A DNA stretch of 64,000 nucleotides. Source: Thalassobacillus pellis (GTDB taxonomy: Bacteria > Bacillota > Bacilli > Bacillales > Halobacillaceae). Shown in pieces: positions 7,401 through 16,121 of the stretch. The notes beneath the pieces were generated by a model. It was not told the origin of the DNA. It worked only from the letters and a program-made list of their open reading frames with translations, and did not search any database. Positions within the stretch are counted from its first letter, which is position 1. Each line of letters begins with the position of its first letter. The stretch is from assembly GCF_016908295.1 (NCBI RefSeq), contig NZ_JAFBDO010000002.1:744001-808000 (forward strand), read 5' to 3'. Both the position numbers and the translations under genes were made by a program.

Positions 7401-8381
7401 TTACTCAGTAAAGCTCTGTTGTATCCTATCATACTGCTCCCAATCTTCTATCGTCCTTCGGATTATTCTGGTTATATCTTGCCTTCTTCTCTCCCCGCAA
7501 TGCTCTTTATTCAATAAATCAAAAAGAGCCATGAAATCCAGTAGTTTTGCTTTTTGAAGCCATTGCTCAGGCAAGTGGCCGCCATTATGAAGATATCCTT
7601 CCACAAACGGTTCCAATAAAGTAGAGTCCAGGCTTTCATAACGGACCATGTTTCCGATATCTAAGAGTGGAGAGCTACTGAGGGCGTACTCCCAATCCAA
7701 CACAGCTGAAAGGGTACTTCCGTTCACGAAGATATTCAATGGATTAAAATCACTATGAACTAATTTGTTTTGAACACCGATATTCTCCAACAAGGAAAAT
7801 CGCAGGACTTCAGCGCTCATACCTGTGCCTATATGCTTTTCTCCAAACCCCTTTTCCATACTTTCTTTTATAAATATTACAAACATTTCTGCATCCAGTT
7901 TTATTTTTTCCTTTATATTCAAATCTTCATCCAGGAAACCGGAATCAGAAAAGGTAATGTGGTGAATGTTCGCTAAAGTTTCCCCAATGGCAGCTGCCAA
8001 TGTTGTCGTACACGCTATATCCTTTTTTGTAAGCATTTCTGAAAAAGGAAGGCCGGGAATCCAGCTCAATACCATGAATGGTTTAGAGAAAACAAAACAG
8101 GAACGATCAGAATATAATACGCTTGGAACAGGTACTTTTTCGGATAACAGATTCAATATGGCTGTCTCTTTGCCCGGGCTATCATTTCTTTTACTATAAA
8201 TGCGCAGCACAAAACATTCTTTCGTGTCGGTTGTAATTTTAATGTTGGAGTTATTCAGCCCGCCGCTTAAAGGCTCCATATCTGTAACGCGCTTACCTTT
8301 TAAAAACGGAGTAAGGATCTTTCTTACAGTGTCGATATCCGGCATGATAAAATCGTGCGTTCGTTCCCATCCAGCTTTCAT
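7401..8381 (-). CDS. Aminoglycoside phosphotransferase (APH)-like kinase
   Basis: A 326-residue small-molecule kinase of the APH/choline kinase fold. It has an N-lobe with 'PLSGGLNNSNIKITT' and 'CFVLRIY', then 'FMVLSWIPGLPF', the catalytic loop 'LVHSDFNPLNIFVN' (H-x-D-x-x-x-x-N) and the Mg-binding 'AVLDWEYALSSSPLLDIG'. All key residues are present, so it should be active. The physiological substrate may be an aminoglycoside, homoserine, methylthioribose or another alcohol; sequence alone does not decide, and resistance should not be assumed. The start ATG has AGGAGGATCAGGGA. It follows the MFS exporter gene with a terminator-like hairpin between. Confidence 0.8.
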   Translation of the reverse strand: MKAGWERTHDFIMPDIDTVRKILTPFLKGKRVTDMEPLSGGLNNSNIKITTDTKECFVLRIYSKRNDSPGKETAILNLLSEKVPVPSVLYSDRSCFVFSKPFMVLSWIPGLPFSEMLTKKDIACTTTLAAAIGETLANIHHITFSDSGFLDEDLNIKEKIKLDAEMFVIFIKESMEKGFGEKHIGTGMSAEVLRFSLLENIGVQNKLVHSDFNPLNIFVNGSTLSAVLDWEYALSSSPLLDIGNMVRYESLDSTLLEPFVEGYLHNGGHLPEQWLQKAKLLDFMALFDLLNKEHCGERRRQDITRIIRRTIEDWEQYDRIQQSFTE

Positions 8382-8420
8382 TCCCTGATCCTCCTATTGT
8401 TTTTTGTGTGTTGTATCTAC

Positions 8421-8456
8421 TATAAAGACCACTTGGCCTTATCGGCAAGTGGTCTT
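8421..8456 (-). terminator. Hairpin after the DHA2 exporter gene
   Basis: An 11-bp perfect stem (AAGACCACTTG / CAAGTGGTCTT) in the gap between exporter and kinase genes. On the minus strand the tail is only TTTATAG, so termination may be partial. Confidence 0.6.
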
Positions 8457-8467
8457 CACAAAAACGC

Positions 8468-9907
8468 TTATGATTCCTTTTCTTCTGGTTCGAAATCAGG
8501 AGCTATCGCTTTTTTAACGAAAAGTGCGATGACAAAGGTACTGACACACAAAGCGATAGCGAACCAGTACGCGTGATGGACGCCTGCAGTCATTGCTTTA
8601 TTCAAGAGGTCATTCGTGATTGCTCCAGAATGATCATCGAGGTAGTTTTCCTGGCCCTGGCTCATGATACTTACGAAAATGGATACGCCAAGGGCTCCTC
8701 CAATCGGCTGCAGTGTATTGGCAATCGCAGTCCCATGCGGATACAAGTGCTTTGGCAGTTCATTCAGGGCATTGGTCTGTGCGGGCATAAGGATTGCAGA
8801 CACGGAAAGCATCAAAATGATGTAAGCAAAGATGAAATACCAGATGGGAATCGATGGATTGATATAACTGAAGAAAACCATGACAGCGACCAGGACAAGC
8901 GATGCCGGAATGATCAGTTTTCTTGGTCCGAATTTATCAAATAACGTTCCCATAACAGGAGACATCAACCCATTCAACAAAGCACCAGGGAGCAGCAGCA
9001 GTCCGGCTGCCTTCGCTGAAAAACCAAGCGGACCCTGGAGGTACATCGGCATGACAATCTCCGAGGCAAACATTGCCATGATCACGATCACAAAAATGAT
9101 AATGCCTCGTGCATAATTTTTATAAGCAAATACCCTTACATCCAGCAGTGGGTCTTCTATTTTCAATTGGCGAAATACAAAAAAGATCAAGCTGGCGATA
9201 CTGACTCCAATAATTGCGATGATTTCCATGGAAGCAAATCCTCCTCCGCCCTCACCAGCACTGCTGAAGCCGTAAACGATTCCCCCAATTCCGATCGAGG
9301 ACAGTATGATTGACAGGACATCTGCTTTTGGACGGGTCACTTCCCCGACATTCTGCAGGTATTTCACGGCAAAAAGTATCGAAAAAACGGCAAACGGAAT
9401 GACAGTGATAAATAACCAACGCCATCCCAGCCAGTCAACAATCACACCGGAGAGAGTCGGTCCGATTGCGGGAGCGAACATGATGACGAGTCCAAATGTC
9501 CCCATGATTCTGCCCCGGACCTCCGGTTCATACAGCAATAAGAGCGCATTCATTATAACAGGAATCAACAGTCCGGTCCCAACTGCCTGAATCATTCTGC
9601 CAGTCAAAAGCATCGGGAAATTGACAGCAGAAGCGGCAATCACTGTCCCTGCCAAAAATACCGACATGACTCCAATAAACATTTGTCTTGTCGTAAACCA
9701 TTGGATAAGTAAGGCTGAAATCGGCATCAGGACACCCATCACCAGCATGAATCCAGTTGCCATCCACTGAACCGTCGGTGCACTTAAGCCAAAAACATCC
9801 ATCAATTCGGTCAATGCTATATTCAGAAGCGTTTCATTCAAAACAGCAAAAAAGGCTCCAATCATAAAAGTAGCAAGTATGATTTTTCTATTAAGTTTTA
9901 TTTCCAT
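8468..9907 (-). CDS. DHA2 family MFS drug exporter
   Basis: A 479-residue proton-driven multidrug exporter of the 14-TM DHA2 (EmrB/QacA) family in the cytoplasmic membrane. Motifs: TM1 'GAFFAVLNETLLNIALTEL' (variant of the LDxTxVNVAL signature, with Asn and Glu instead of Leu-Asp), 'GRMIQAVGTGLLIPVIMNAL' and motif C 'APAIGPTLSGVIVDWLGWRW'. The ATG at 9907 lies behind GGAGGATGTT; an upstream in-frame start would be untranslated. No TetR gene is adjacent. The substrate is unknown. Confidence 0.88.
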   Translation of the reverse strand: MEIKLNRKIILATFMIGAFFAVLNETLLNIALTELMDVFGLSAPTVQWMATGFMLVMGVLMPISALLIQWFTTRQMFIGVMSVFLAGTVIAASAVNFPMLLTGRMIQAVGTGLLIPVIMNALLLLYEPEVRGRIMGTFGLVIMFAPAIGPTLSGVIVDWLGWRWLFITVIPFAVFSILFAVKYLQNVGEVTRPKADVLSIILSSIGIGGIVYGFSSAGEGGGGFASMEIIAIIGVSIASLIFFVFRQLKIEDPLLDVRVFAYKNYARGIIIFVIVIMAMFASEIVMPMYLQGPLGFSAKAAGLLLLPGALLNGLMSPVMGTLFDKFGPRKLIIPASLVLVAVMVFFSYINPSIPIWYFIFAYIILMLSVSAILMPAQTNALNELPKHLYPHGTAIANTLQPIGGALGVSIFVSIMSQGQENYLDDHSGAITNDLLNKAMTAGVHHAYWFAIALCVSTFVIALFVKKAIAPDFEPEEKES

Positions 9908-9991
9908 AACATCCTCCAAAGCTATTACCAAAATATAAGACTAATCTATCATCCATGAATGTTGACGGTTTTTCAACCCATTTTCACTGAA

Positions 9992-10090
9992 TCAATAGAA
10001 AAACATCCAACCATTATAATCAAATGTAAAATAGGCAATTATGCCGCCTATTAAAACAGCTTTTACGACAGGGAATCTTCTTTTCTTCAG
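9992..10090 (-). CDS. Candidate 32-residue membrane micropeptide with CTG start
   Basis: Directly after the DUF1992 gene a very strong ribosome site (AAAGGAGGGGAAAAA) precedes CTG, followed by 32 codons and TGA. The product starts 'MKKRRFPVVKAVLIGGIIAY' and ends 'DYNGWMFFY': four basic residues, one hydrophobic helix, aromatic C-terminus, the layout of a single-pass membrane micropeptide. No ATG, GTG or TTG is available at that spacing. The gene would be translated from the DUF1992 transcript. No family is recognised; expression is inferred only from the ribosome site. Confidence 0.5.
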   Translation of the reverse strand: MKKRRFPVVKAVLIGGIIAYFTFDYNGWMFFY

Positions 10091-10119
10091 TTTTTCCCCT
10101 CCTTTCGGGTTTTTTCAAA

Positions 10120-10458
10120 TTACCACCGCTCTTTGGCTTTCTCCAAATTTTCCTTGCTGACCAGATATTTTTGCAACTGCGTTGGACACAGCCTATTATA
10201 TTTTCTTATTTTATCATTAATTATCTCTATATCATTTTCCGTCTTGCAGGTATGAATAAGTCGCGATATTTCTTTTTGCAACTTCAGCCAAGGAGGCAGA
10301 AAACCAGCATCCTTGGCGGTCTTTTGGAAATTTTGATACAGATCTCTTTTCGTATAATCTAAAGGAAGCGGCGCTCCCTTTCCTTTCCCCTGATAGTTAT
10401 CCTTCTCCCCCGATTGTTCCAGAATATCACCGATCAGATCATTATATTTTTTATCCAC
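10120..10458 (-). CDS. DUF1992 (DnaJC28-like domain) protein
   Basis: A 112-residue protein of the DUF1992 family, found in bacteria on its own and in eukaryotes within DNAJC28. The diagnostic part is 'GKGKGAPLPLDY' followed by 'DAGFLPPWLKLQKEI'. It is soluble, with no predicted enzymatic residues. GTG at 10458 is preferred (AGGGTGAG before it); a GTG nine bases upstream has AGGCAGG too close. The micropeptide reading frame follows 29 bp after the stop. Confidence 0.8.
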   Translation of the reverse strand: MDKKYNDLIGDILEQSGEKDNYQGKGKGAPLPLDYTKRDLYQNFQKTAKDAGFLPPWLKLQKEISRLIHTCKTENDIEIINDKIRKYNRLCPTQLQKYLVSKENLEKAKERW

Positions 10459-10618
10459 GGATCTCACCCTGCCTTTCTACTGAATAACTTACTTTTTCCA
10501 TTGAAGTGTGGCTAAATCCTTCTTAGTTTCATGAAACGTATTACTAAACTATATGCCTAATTACGTAAGGCTTTTTGTCCGTTAATCGACTTATTTTTTC
10601 GGAATTTTCGCAATTATA

Positions 10619-10647
10619 TTGCAATGTAAGCGCTGTTCTTCTATAAT
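10619..10647 (+). promoter_or_regulatory. SigA promoter with cre-like sequence before the Nramp-like gene
   Basis: TTGCAA, 17 bp, TATAAT. The spacer begins TGTAAGCGCT, matching the first ten bases of a CcpA cre site (TGTAAGCGCTTTCA); the last four differ. A GCAAT-TAT-ATTGC dyad overlaps the -35. Catabolite control is plausible but unproven. Confidence 0.7.
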
Positions 10648-10709
10648 ACACAATCATCTAAATGACCTTTACAGAAAAAGGTTCATTAGTAAAAGGAGGA
10701 TGAGGAGAT

Positions 10710-11981
10710 ATGGAAGCCGAAAAGCTAGAACCTCATGAAAGTACAAACACACCACCGACTTCGTTCAAAGGAAAGCTGAAAACGGTCGGACCAGGTTTTG
10801 TGACAGCTGCAACCGGAGTGGGAACCGGTGATTTAATTGCCGCTTTAGTGGCAGGCGTTAGTTTTGGGACCACGCTGATTTGGGCGATTGTCGTCGGTGC
10901 AATTTTTAAATTCTTTTTTACAGAAGGTATGGGACGCTGGCAGCTTGCCACTGGCAAAACGATATTGGAAGGGTTTCACTCCCTTGGAAAATGGGCGACT
11001 GGATACTTCGGAGTCTATTCGGTTCTTTGGGGGTTAAGCTACGGGGCTGCCGCCATGTCGACTAGCGCTATTATGATGGTGACCATGGTGCCGATCATGC
11101 CTTTGTGGGCATGGGCGATCCTGCATGGACTTGCCGGAATGGCCCTCGTATTAACAGGCAGATACAAACTTTTTGAGCGAGTGATGACGGTGATGATCGG
11201 AATCATGTTCATTACTGTAGTGGGCTCAGCTATCCTTATATTGCCTGACATTGGAAACATTCTGAGCGGATTTGTTCCACGGACAGGAGACGGTTCTCTG
11301 TTACTGGTGATGGGTCTATTAGGTGGAGTCGGCGGTACGATTACGATGGCATCTTATGGTTACTGGATACGGGAAAACAAATGGGAAGGCAAGAAATGGG
11401 TACCGATGATGAAGCTCGATTCTGCCGTCGGCTACGTCATCACCTCCATATTTACAGTCTCCTTGCTGGTCATTGGAGCAGAATTTTTGTTTGGGACAGG
11501 GATAGAGATCAATGGAGAGGAAGGTTTAGTCACCCTTTCATCAATGTTCAGTGAAGAATTCGGTGAAGTGGCACGTTGGATGTTTCTGATCGGCGCCTGG
11601 TGTGCAGCGTTTTCTTCTTTATTAGGCGTATGGAACGGGGTTCCTTACCTTTTTGCCGATTTCATCCGCATCGTACGCAGTAAAGGGAAGCCGACAACGA
11701 AAGTTTCTGAAAAAGATCCTGCTTATCGTGCCTATCTCTTATGGCTTACATTCCCGCCCATGTTGCTTTTGTTTTTCGGTAAACCAGTATTGCTCGTAAT
11801 TTTGTATGGAGCACTTGGAGCGCTCTTTATGCCTTTCTTAGCATTAGCCTTGTTATGGCTATTGAACTCGAAAAGGGTAGAAAAACCGCTTCAAAATGGG
11901 TGGATCGCAAACATCGTTCTGACATGCTGTGTGCTACTGTTCGGATATCTTGGGGTCATTAAATTAATCGATATGTTTTAA
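10710..11981 (+). CDS. Nramp-superfamily transporter lacking the canonical metal motifs
   Basis: A 423-residue, about 11-TM protein of the Nramp/APC fold. TM1 reads 'GPGFVTAATGVGTGDLIAAL' where metal-transporting MntH proteins have D-P-G-N; TM6 reads 'GGTITMASYGYWIRE' where they have M-P-H. Thus the Asp, Asn and Met metal ligands are missing, as in a divergent clade carrying G-x-G-D-L at TM1. The substrate may not be Mn2+ or Fe2+. The ATG follows AAAAGGAGGATGAGGAGAT. It is monocistronic, with its own promoter, and ends in a terminator built from a dispersed repeat. Confidence 0.82.
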   Translation: MEAEKLEPHESTNTPPTSFKGKLKTVGPGFVTAATGVGTGDLIAALVAGVSFGTTLIWAIVVGAIFKFFFTEGMGRWQLATGKTILEGFHSLGKWATGYFGVYSVLWGLSYGAAAMSTSAIMMVTMVPIMPLWAWAILHGLAGMALVLTGRYKLFERVMTVMIGIMFITVVGSAILILPDIGNILSGFVPRTGDGSLLLVMGLLGGVGGTITMASYGYWIRENKWEGKKWVPMMKLDSAVGYVITSIFTVSLLVIGAEFLFGTGIEINGEEGLVTLSSMFSEEFGEVARWMFLIGAWCAAFSSLLGVWNGVPYLFADFIRIVRSKGKPTTKVSEKDPAYRAYLLWLTFPPMLLLFFGKPVLLVILYGALGALFMPFLALALLWLLNSKRVEKPLQNGWIANIVLTCCVLLFGYLGVIKLIDMF

Positions 11982-11983
11982 CT

Positions 11984-12069
11984 TAAGGCGGAAGCGCCTT
12001 ACTTACCCCCGAAATGCTTAAGCCGAGCCTCGCTGAGACAATAGTGTCCCAGCGGGGCTCGGCTTTTTT
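11984..12069 (+). repeat. Diverged copy of the 121-bp palindromic repeat family
   Basis: GGCGGAAGCGCCTTACTTA then ACCCCCGAAATGCTTAAG and GAGCCTCGC track the first half of the tandem units at 45.7-46.1 kb. The right half is replaced by a perfect hairpin and T-run. Confidence 0.7.
12022..12069 (+). terminator. Terminator of the Nramp-like gene
   Basis: GCCGAGCCTCGCTG...CAGCGGGGCTCGGC with an inner GAC/GTC extension, followed by TTTTTT. It is embedded in the repeat copy that starts at 11984. Confidence 0.88.
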
Positions 12070-12116
12070 AAAAACTATTTGTTTAAAACTTTACTCTAAG
12101 AAGACGCTATCTTTCC

Positions 12117-12656
12117 TTAAGCCTTCAATATGGAGTACATCTTTAAATCCCTATGTTCTCCTTTAACATTCATTACTTTTCTATTTATCCCTTCAAAATC
12201 CATACCTAATTTTTTCATCACACGTTCTGAACCTTTGTTTTCTAAAAAACACCTCGCCTGTATACGAACTAAATCAAGATTTTCAAACCCAAAAGAGATG
12301 ATCGCCCTTGCTGCTTCGGTAATTAAACCTTGCCCCCAGTATTCTTTAGACAGAACATACCCCAGTTCAGCGCTATTGTGTTTTGGCTGCCACCAAACAA
12401 AGTGGACAGTCCCAATAAATCTACCATTCTCTTTAAGCTCAATCCCCCAAGGAGCATCATATTTAGATAAAAATGTATTTATGAATCTAAAAGTATCAGA
12501 CAAAGTAAAATGAGTATTCCACGTTACATTTTTCGTTACTTCTTCATCCGAAGCATATAAATACATATCTTTTGCATCATCTAACGTTATTTTTCTCAGG
12601 ATGAGACGCTCTGTCTCTATTTTAGGTATATCCTCATATTTCTCTAGTATGTTCAT
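12117..12656 (-). CDS. RimJ/RimL-type GNAT N-acetyltransferase
   Basis: A 179-residue acetyltransferase. Family signs: 'IPKIETERLILRKITLDDA', 'IELKENGRFIGTVHFVWW', 'SAELGYVLSKEYWGQGLITEAARA' (the acetyl-CoA loop is Q-x-x-G-x-G/L) and 'ARCFLENKGSERVMKKLGM'. The ATG at 12656 is chosen over one 36 bp upstream since the mature family start begins near 'MNILEKYEDIP'; the ribosome site GGGGT is weak. The substrate is unknown, and neighbours give no hint. Confidence 0.83.
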   Translation of the reverse strand: MNILEKYEDIPKIETERLILRKITLDDAKDMYLYASDEEVTKNVTWNTHFTLSDTFRFINTFLSKYDAPWGIELKENGRFIGTVHFVWWQPKHNSAELGYVLSKEYWGQGLITEAARAIISFGFENLDLVRIQARCFLENKGSERVMKKLGMDFEGINRKVMNVKGEHRDLKMYSILKA

Positions 12657-12806
12657 ATAACTACCCCGCTTTTTTACATTTTTGCGGCACAAAAATTAGC
12701 ATATCTCACAAGTATTTTTTCAATAATGCTGGATGGTGAGCTTGTTTAATCAAACTTTTTCTCGTTGTTAAATCATTATGATTGGTTTGTGCCAATAGTT
12801 TAATAG

Positions 12807-13361
12807 TCAACGTTTCACAGCATCGATAATCAGTGATGGAAAAGCTAACTCTTCCCCCTGGTTTCTTGGGTCAAATTTTTTCGAACGAAAGATTACTCCA
12901 TCATTTCCATCCCAGTCATTTGTATAAAATTGGCCTTCCTCATCACAATATTCTAGTAGTTTAACTTCAAACCCAACCATCTCAAACATTTTCGAAATAG
13001 AATTATAATTATGTACAATTTTATGGCTTGCTGCCGGATGATCATCTGGACCTGGCCCTCCAATTTGTACGATTTCCTGATATTTTTCATCTGGGAAGTA
13101 TCCATCTGGAACCGCACAACGCACATATCCACCTTTTCGTAGATACTTAAAACATATCCGTGCAGCCTTTACACCCTCTGAAAATGTCAGATGCTCCCAG
13201 ACGTGTTCTGCTAATATTGCTTCAATTGTACCCACCTTAAAATTAGCTTCCCAGGTAGCCGCATCAAGTAAATTCACTTCGTCTTCCTGGGTATGAATCC
13301 AACCTGGATTATTATTATGTTCTCCTGCTCCGATCACAAGCTTAATCTTTTGTTCTTGCAT
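12807..13361 (-). CDS. SAM-dependent methyltransferase-like protein (COG4627 type)
   Basis: A 184-residue protein resembling small class I SAM methyltransferases of the COG4627 kind: 'KLVIGAGEHNNNPGWIHTQE' (variant glycine loop), 'VGTIEAILAEHVWEHLTFSE', 'CFKYLRKGGYVRCAVPDGYF'. The glycine motif is G-A-G-E rather than G-x-G-x-G, and the fold lacks a C-terminal substrate domain; substrate unknown, perhaps a glycan as in relatives. It lies downstream of the AraC regulator on the same strand after about 75 bp without an evident terminator, so co-transcription is possible. Confidence 0.68.
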   Translation of the reverse strand: MQEQKIKLVIGAGEHNNNPGWIHTQEDEVNLLDAATWEANFKVGTIEAILAEHVWEHLTFSEGVKAARICFKYLRKGGYVRCAVPDGYFPDEKYQEIVQIGGPGPDDHPAASHKIVHNYNSISKMFEMVGFEVKLLEYCDEEGQFYTNDWDGNDGVIFRSKKFDPRNQGEELAFPSLIIDAVKR

Positions 13362-13438
13362 TTATACCGAACTCCTTAAGTCAGTTTTTAATGACTCGTG
13401 ATTGCACCTGGTTAGCTTCTCTCCTTTATCAACGCCCG

Positions 13439-14326
13439 TTAAGCTTTCGTAAACTCCTTTTTGTAAGCTAGTGGGGTCATATGCATTCTGTTTCGAAACT
13501 TGCTAATGAAATAACTTGTACTATTAAACCCGACTGCATACCCAACTTCGGTCATGTTAGAATCAGGTTGCTGTATAAGGACTAAACTTTGCTGGATCCG
13601 ATATTCTGTAACGTAAGTTATTGGTGTTTTCCTTAACATTGTTTTGAAATACCTGCAGCATTCAGCTCGACTTAATTGTCCGGCTCTTGCAATTTCGTCT
13701 AACATGATATTATCTCTGTAGTGCTGATGTATATAATTTAACATTTCCTTCATCCGACTCTGTTTTACTGCCTGTACTTCGTCATACTCTAATGGCAGTC
13801 CATTGATAATAAGTTCTTTCCACATTTGGTTTATCAGCATAAACGTATCAAGTTCAAAGTGTGGGGCTTCTTCTTGAATTAACATCTGAACCTTAAGAAT
13901 AGAATCTATTATGATATTCTCCCAGGAATTTTTCCTTCCAATAAATAGATAAGGCAAATTCGTGGCATCAATATATGGATAGACATACCTGGGATAAAGT
14001 TCATGTGGCAGTACATAATGGGGGGAAACATTTAAGCAAATATAGTCACAGCCTGACTGGAGGTTTTCTTCAGCCATGTGCAGCCTCCCACTATTTATGA
14101 ACAGACCCTCTCCCTCTCTTATTAGAATTTTTTCTTCATTAATCTGAAAAATTCCTTCTCCTCTTGTCACAAGCACAAACTGTACTTCCTCATGCCAATG
14201 AAGGGGTATATAACCATTTACATTTTTGGAAATTGTCGTTTCATAACAGGCGATCGGTAACTCTATGGTACGGTGTTTTGTCAGTTCTTTTAACTCCTTA
14301 TCTAACTTAAAGTCTTTTATCTGCAA
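13439..14326 (-). CDS. AraC family transcriptional regulator
   Basis: A 295-residue regulator: N-terminal cupin sensor ('IPLHWHEEVQFVLVTRGEG', 'EGEGLFINSGRLH') and a C-terminal double HTH from about residue 195 ('MLNYIHQHYRDNIMLDEIA', 'RAECCRYFKTMLRKTPITYV', 'VGYAVGFNSTSYFISKFR'). It is divergent from the EamA transporter gene with a 104-bp shared control region, so it probably controls that transporter. Translation starts at TTG (TTGAGGTG then TTCAT); no better start exists. Signal and substrate are unknown. Confidence 0.85.
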   Translation of the reverse strand: MQIKDFKLDKELKELTKHRTIELPIACYETTISKNVNGYIPLHWHEEVQFVLVTRGEGIFQINEEKILIREGEGLFINSGRLHMAEENLQSGCDYICLNVSPHYVLPHELYPRYVYPYIDATNLPYLFIGRKNSWENIIIDSILKVQMLIQEEAPHFELDTFMLINQMWKELIINGLPLEYDEVQAVKQSRMKEMLNYIHQHYRDNIMLDEIARAGQLSRAECCRYFKTMLRKTPITYVTEYRIQQSLVLIQQPDSNMTEVGYAVGFNSTSYFISKFRNRMHMTPLAYKKEFTKA

Positions 14327-14430
14327 ATGAACACCTCAATATAGTGATATTTTTTCATCCGATATATGTATTTTCATCTATAATATCTAACTATTATAAC
14401 ACTATAGTTTTATTATTGAGGTGACAGGAA
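14327..14430. promoter_or_regulatory. Divergent control region, AraC regulator / EamA exporter
   Basis: An AT-rich 104-bp region framed by CACCTCAATA and TATTGAGGTG, a 10-bp inverted pair that includes both ribosome sites. TATAAT-like boxes occur in CTATAATATC and in ATTATAAC. An AraC site is expected here, but no clear direct repeat was found. Confidence 0.5.
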
Positions 14431-15351
14431 ATGCTACGAAGTCATAAAAGAAGCAGAGGGTTAGTTCTCGTTATAACAGGAGCTATTTTTTGGGGGATAG
14501 GAGGGACCGTATCACAAAAACTTTTCCAGGAGTATGCTATCGATGTCAATTGGCTGGTAACCGTTCGCTTGCTCTTAGCCGGCGTCTTACTATTGGCAAT
14601 CCAATTTTTCAGACAAGAAAACTTTCGCATTATCAGGATCTGGAAGAATAAGCACACAGCTAAGCAGATGGTCATTTTTGGACTATTTGGAATGCTGGCA
14701 GTGCAGTATACCTACATGGCTTCCATTAATTTTGGGAATGCCGCGGTTGCTACCCTTTTGCAATATCTCGCTCCTCTTATGATCATCGTTTACTTGCTTT
14801 TTCGTAAACAGACTACTTTTGAAAAACAGGATGGGATGACTGTTACTCTTGCTTTACTAGGTACCTTTTTATTACTTACCAATGGCTCCATTTCAGAATT
14901 ATCAGTGCCTGGTATCTCAATCTTTTGGGGCATACTATCAGGGGCAGCTCTTGCCTTTTACACCTTATATGCCATTCCTTTACTCAGAGAATTTGATTCC
15001 CTGATTGTTGTTGGATGGGCAATGGTGATTGGAGGAATTTTCTTAGGGTTTATACATCCCCCCTGGCAAGCGGAATTTTCAACTTTTACAGCCGAAATTT
15101 ATATTTACCTCATTTTTGTCGTCCTATTTGGGACGATGCTTGCGTTCTGGTTTTACATTGAGAGCCTCCAATATCTATTACCTAAAGAGACAAGTCTAAT
15201 TGGCAACTTGGAACCCCTTTCTGCAGTATTAACGATGGTTATCTGGTTAAAGGAACCATTTGGATTATTTCAATGGTTGGGCATGGCTTGTATCATCGGT
15301 ATGACGCTATTACTAGCCTTTAACAAAAAAGCGGCACCTGCAGAGGACTAG
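14431..15351 (+). CDS. EamA/DMT family transporter
   Basis: A 306-residue ten-TM member of the drug/metabolite transporter superfamily with two EamA repeats (first half to about residue 140, '[18 protein letters not shown]', '[20 protein letters not shown]'; second half '[18 protein letters not shown]', '[18 protein letters not shown]'). Such proteins export amino acids or other small metabolites. The ATG follows GAGGTGACAGGAA. It is divergently transcribed from the AraC regulator and ends before a bidirectional terminator. Confidence 0.87.
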   Translation: MLRSHKRSRGLVLVITGAIFWGIGGTVSQKLFQEYAIDVNWLVTVRLLLAGVLLLAIQFFRQENFRIIRIWKNKHTAKQMVIFGLFGMLAVQYTYMASINFGNAAVATLLQYLAPLMIIVYLLFRKQTTFEKQDGMTVTLALLGTFLLLTNGSISELSVPGISIFWGILSGAALAFYTLYAIPLLREFDSLIVVGWAMVIGGIFLGFIHPPWQAEFSTFTAEIYIYLIFVVLFGTMLAFWFYIESLQYLLPKETSLIGNLEPLSAVLTMVIWLKEPFGLFQWLGMACIIGMTLLLAFNKKAAPAED

Positions 15352-15402
15352 AGGTGTAACTCCCTCTTAGCCTGCACTTACTGTAAAAAATCATAGAAAT
15401 AC

Positions 15403-15431
15403 AAAAAAGAGGCAAAGGCTGCCTCTTTTTT
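15403..15431. terminator. Bidirectional terminator between convergent genes
   Basis: AAAAAAGAGGCA, 5-base loop, TGCCTCTTTTTT: a short GC stem flanked by A-run and T-run, serving the EamA gene and the GNAT gene that faces it. Confidence 0.85.
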
Positions 15432-15472
15432 ATTTAACTCTCAAACTACCTTCCCACGTACACTTAACAACT

Positions 15473-15976
15473 TTAATTAATGCCTACTTTGTTACTTCTT
15501 CTTTCTACCAAGTTAACGTCACGCCATATCCCATCCATTTTACCAATACGCTCTCGAAGACCAACTTCACGAAAGCCAAATTTATGATGTAATTTAAGAC
15601 TTGATGTATTTTCAGGGAAAATCCCAGCTTGTAATGTCCAAATTCCGTTCTGTTCACTAATTTTAATTAAAGATTTTAGTAGTGAACTGCCAATTCCTTT
15701 TCCTAGACTACACTGGCTAACGTAAACACTTACTTCTGCAACACCTGCATAAACACAGCGATTTGAGATGGGGCTTAAAGCAGCCCATCCTAAAACTTTG
15801 CCTTCTGAACGAGCAACAATTCTAGATTCTATTATATGGCCGTTATCCCACGTTTCCCAAGAAGGGGCATCTTTTTCAAAGGTTGCATTTCCACTAGCAA
15901 TTCCTTCAAGGTAGATTTTCCGAACTTCATCCCAGTCATCGGGGAGCATTTTATCAATATCTATCGTTCTATCCAT
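15473..15976 (-). CDS. Phosphinothricin-type GNAT acetyltransferase (YwnH-like)
   Basis: A 167-residue acetyltransferase of the phosphinothricin/methionine-sulfoximine acetyltransferase group: 'DDWDEVRKIYLEGIASGNAT', 'FEKDAPSWETWDN', 'VLGWAALSPISNRCVYAGV', 'EVSVYVSQCSLGKGIGSSLL' and 'IFPENTSSLKLHHKFGFREVG'. It should acetylate an amino-acid-like substrate with acetyl-CoA; resistance is a usual side effect and the natural substrate is uncertain. The ribosome site before ATG 15976 is weak (GGTGTTCGA). Monocistronic. Confidence 0.85.
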   Translation of the reverse strand: MDRTIDIDKMLPDDWDEVRKIYLEGIASGNATFEKDAPSWETWDNGHIIESRIVARSEGKVLGWAALSPISNRCVYAGVAEVSVYVSQCSLGKGIGSSLLKSLIKISEQNGIWTLQAGIFPENTSSLKLHHKFGFREVGLRERIGKMDGIWRDVNLVERRSNKVGIN

Positions 15977-16121
15977 TCGAACACCAGCTTTACTGTTATT
16001 TACTATTTATTTCTAGATAGAAACCCTGCTTCCTGTTAATATCTTATATTGTTCTGTCATCCTTCGCATAATAAAAACCGAACTTATAGAATTCATGAGC
16101 CCGATAAGCTAGATGTATCCA

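Noticed and set aside
7401-8381. Dedicated aminoglycoside resistance gene
   Set aside because: The fold is shared with many metabolic kinases; nothing in sequence or context shows aminoglycosides as the substrate.
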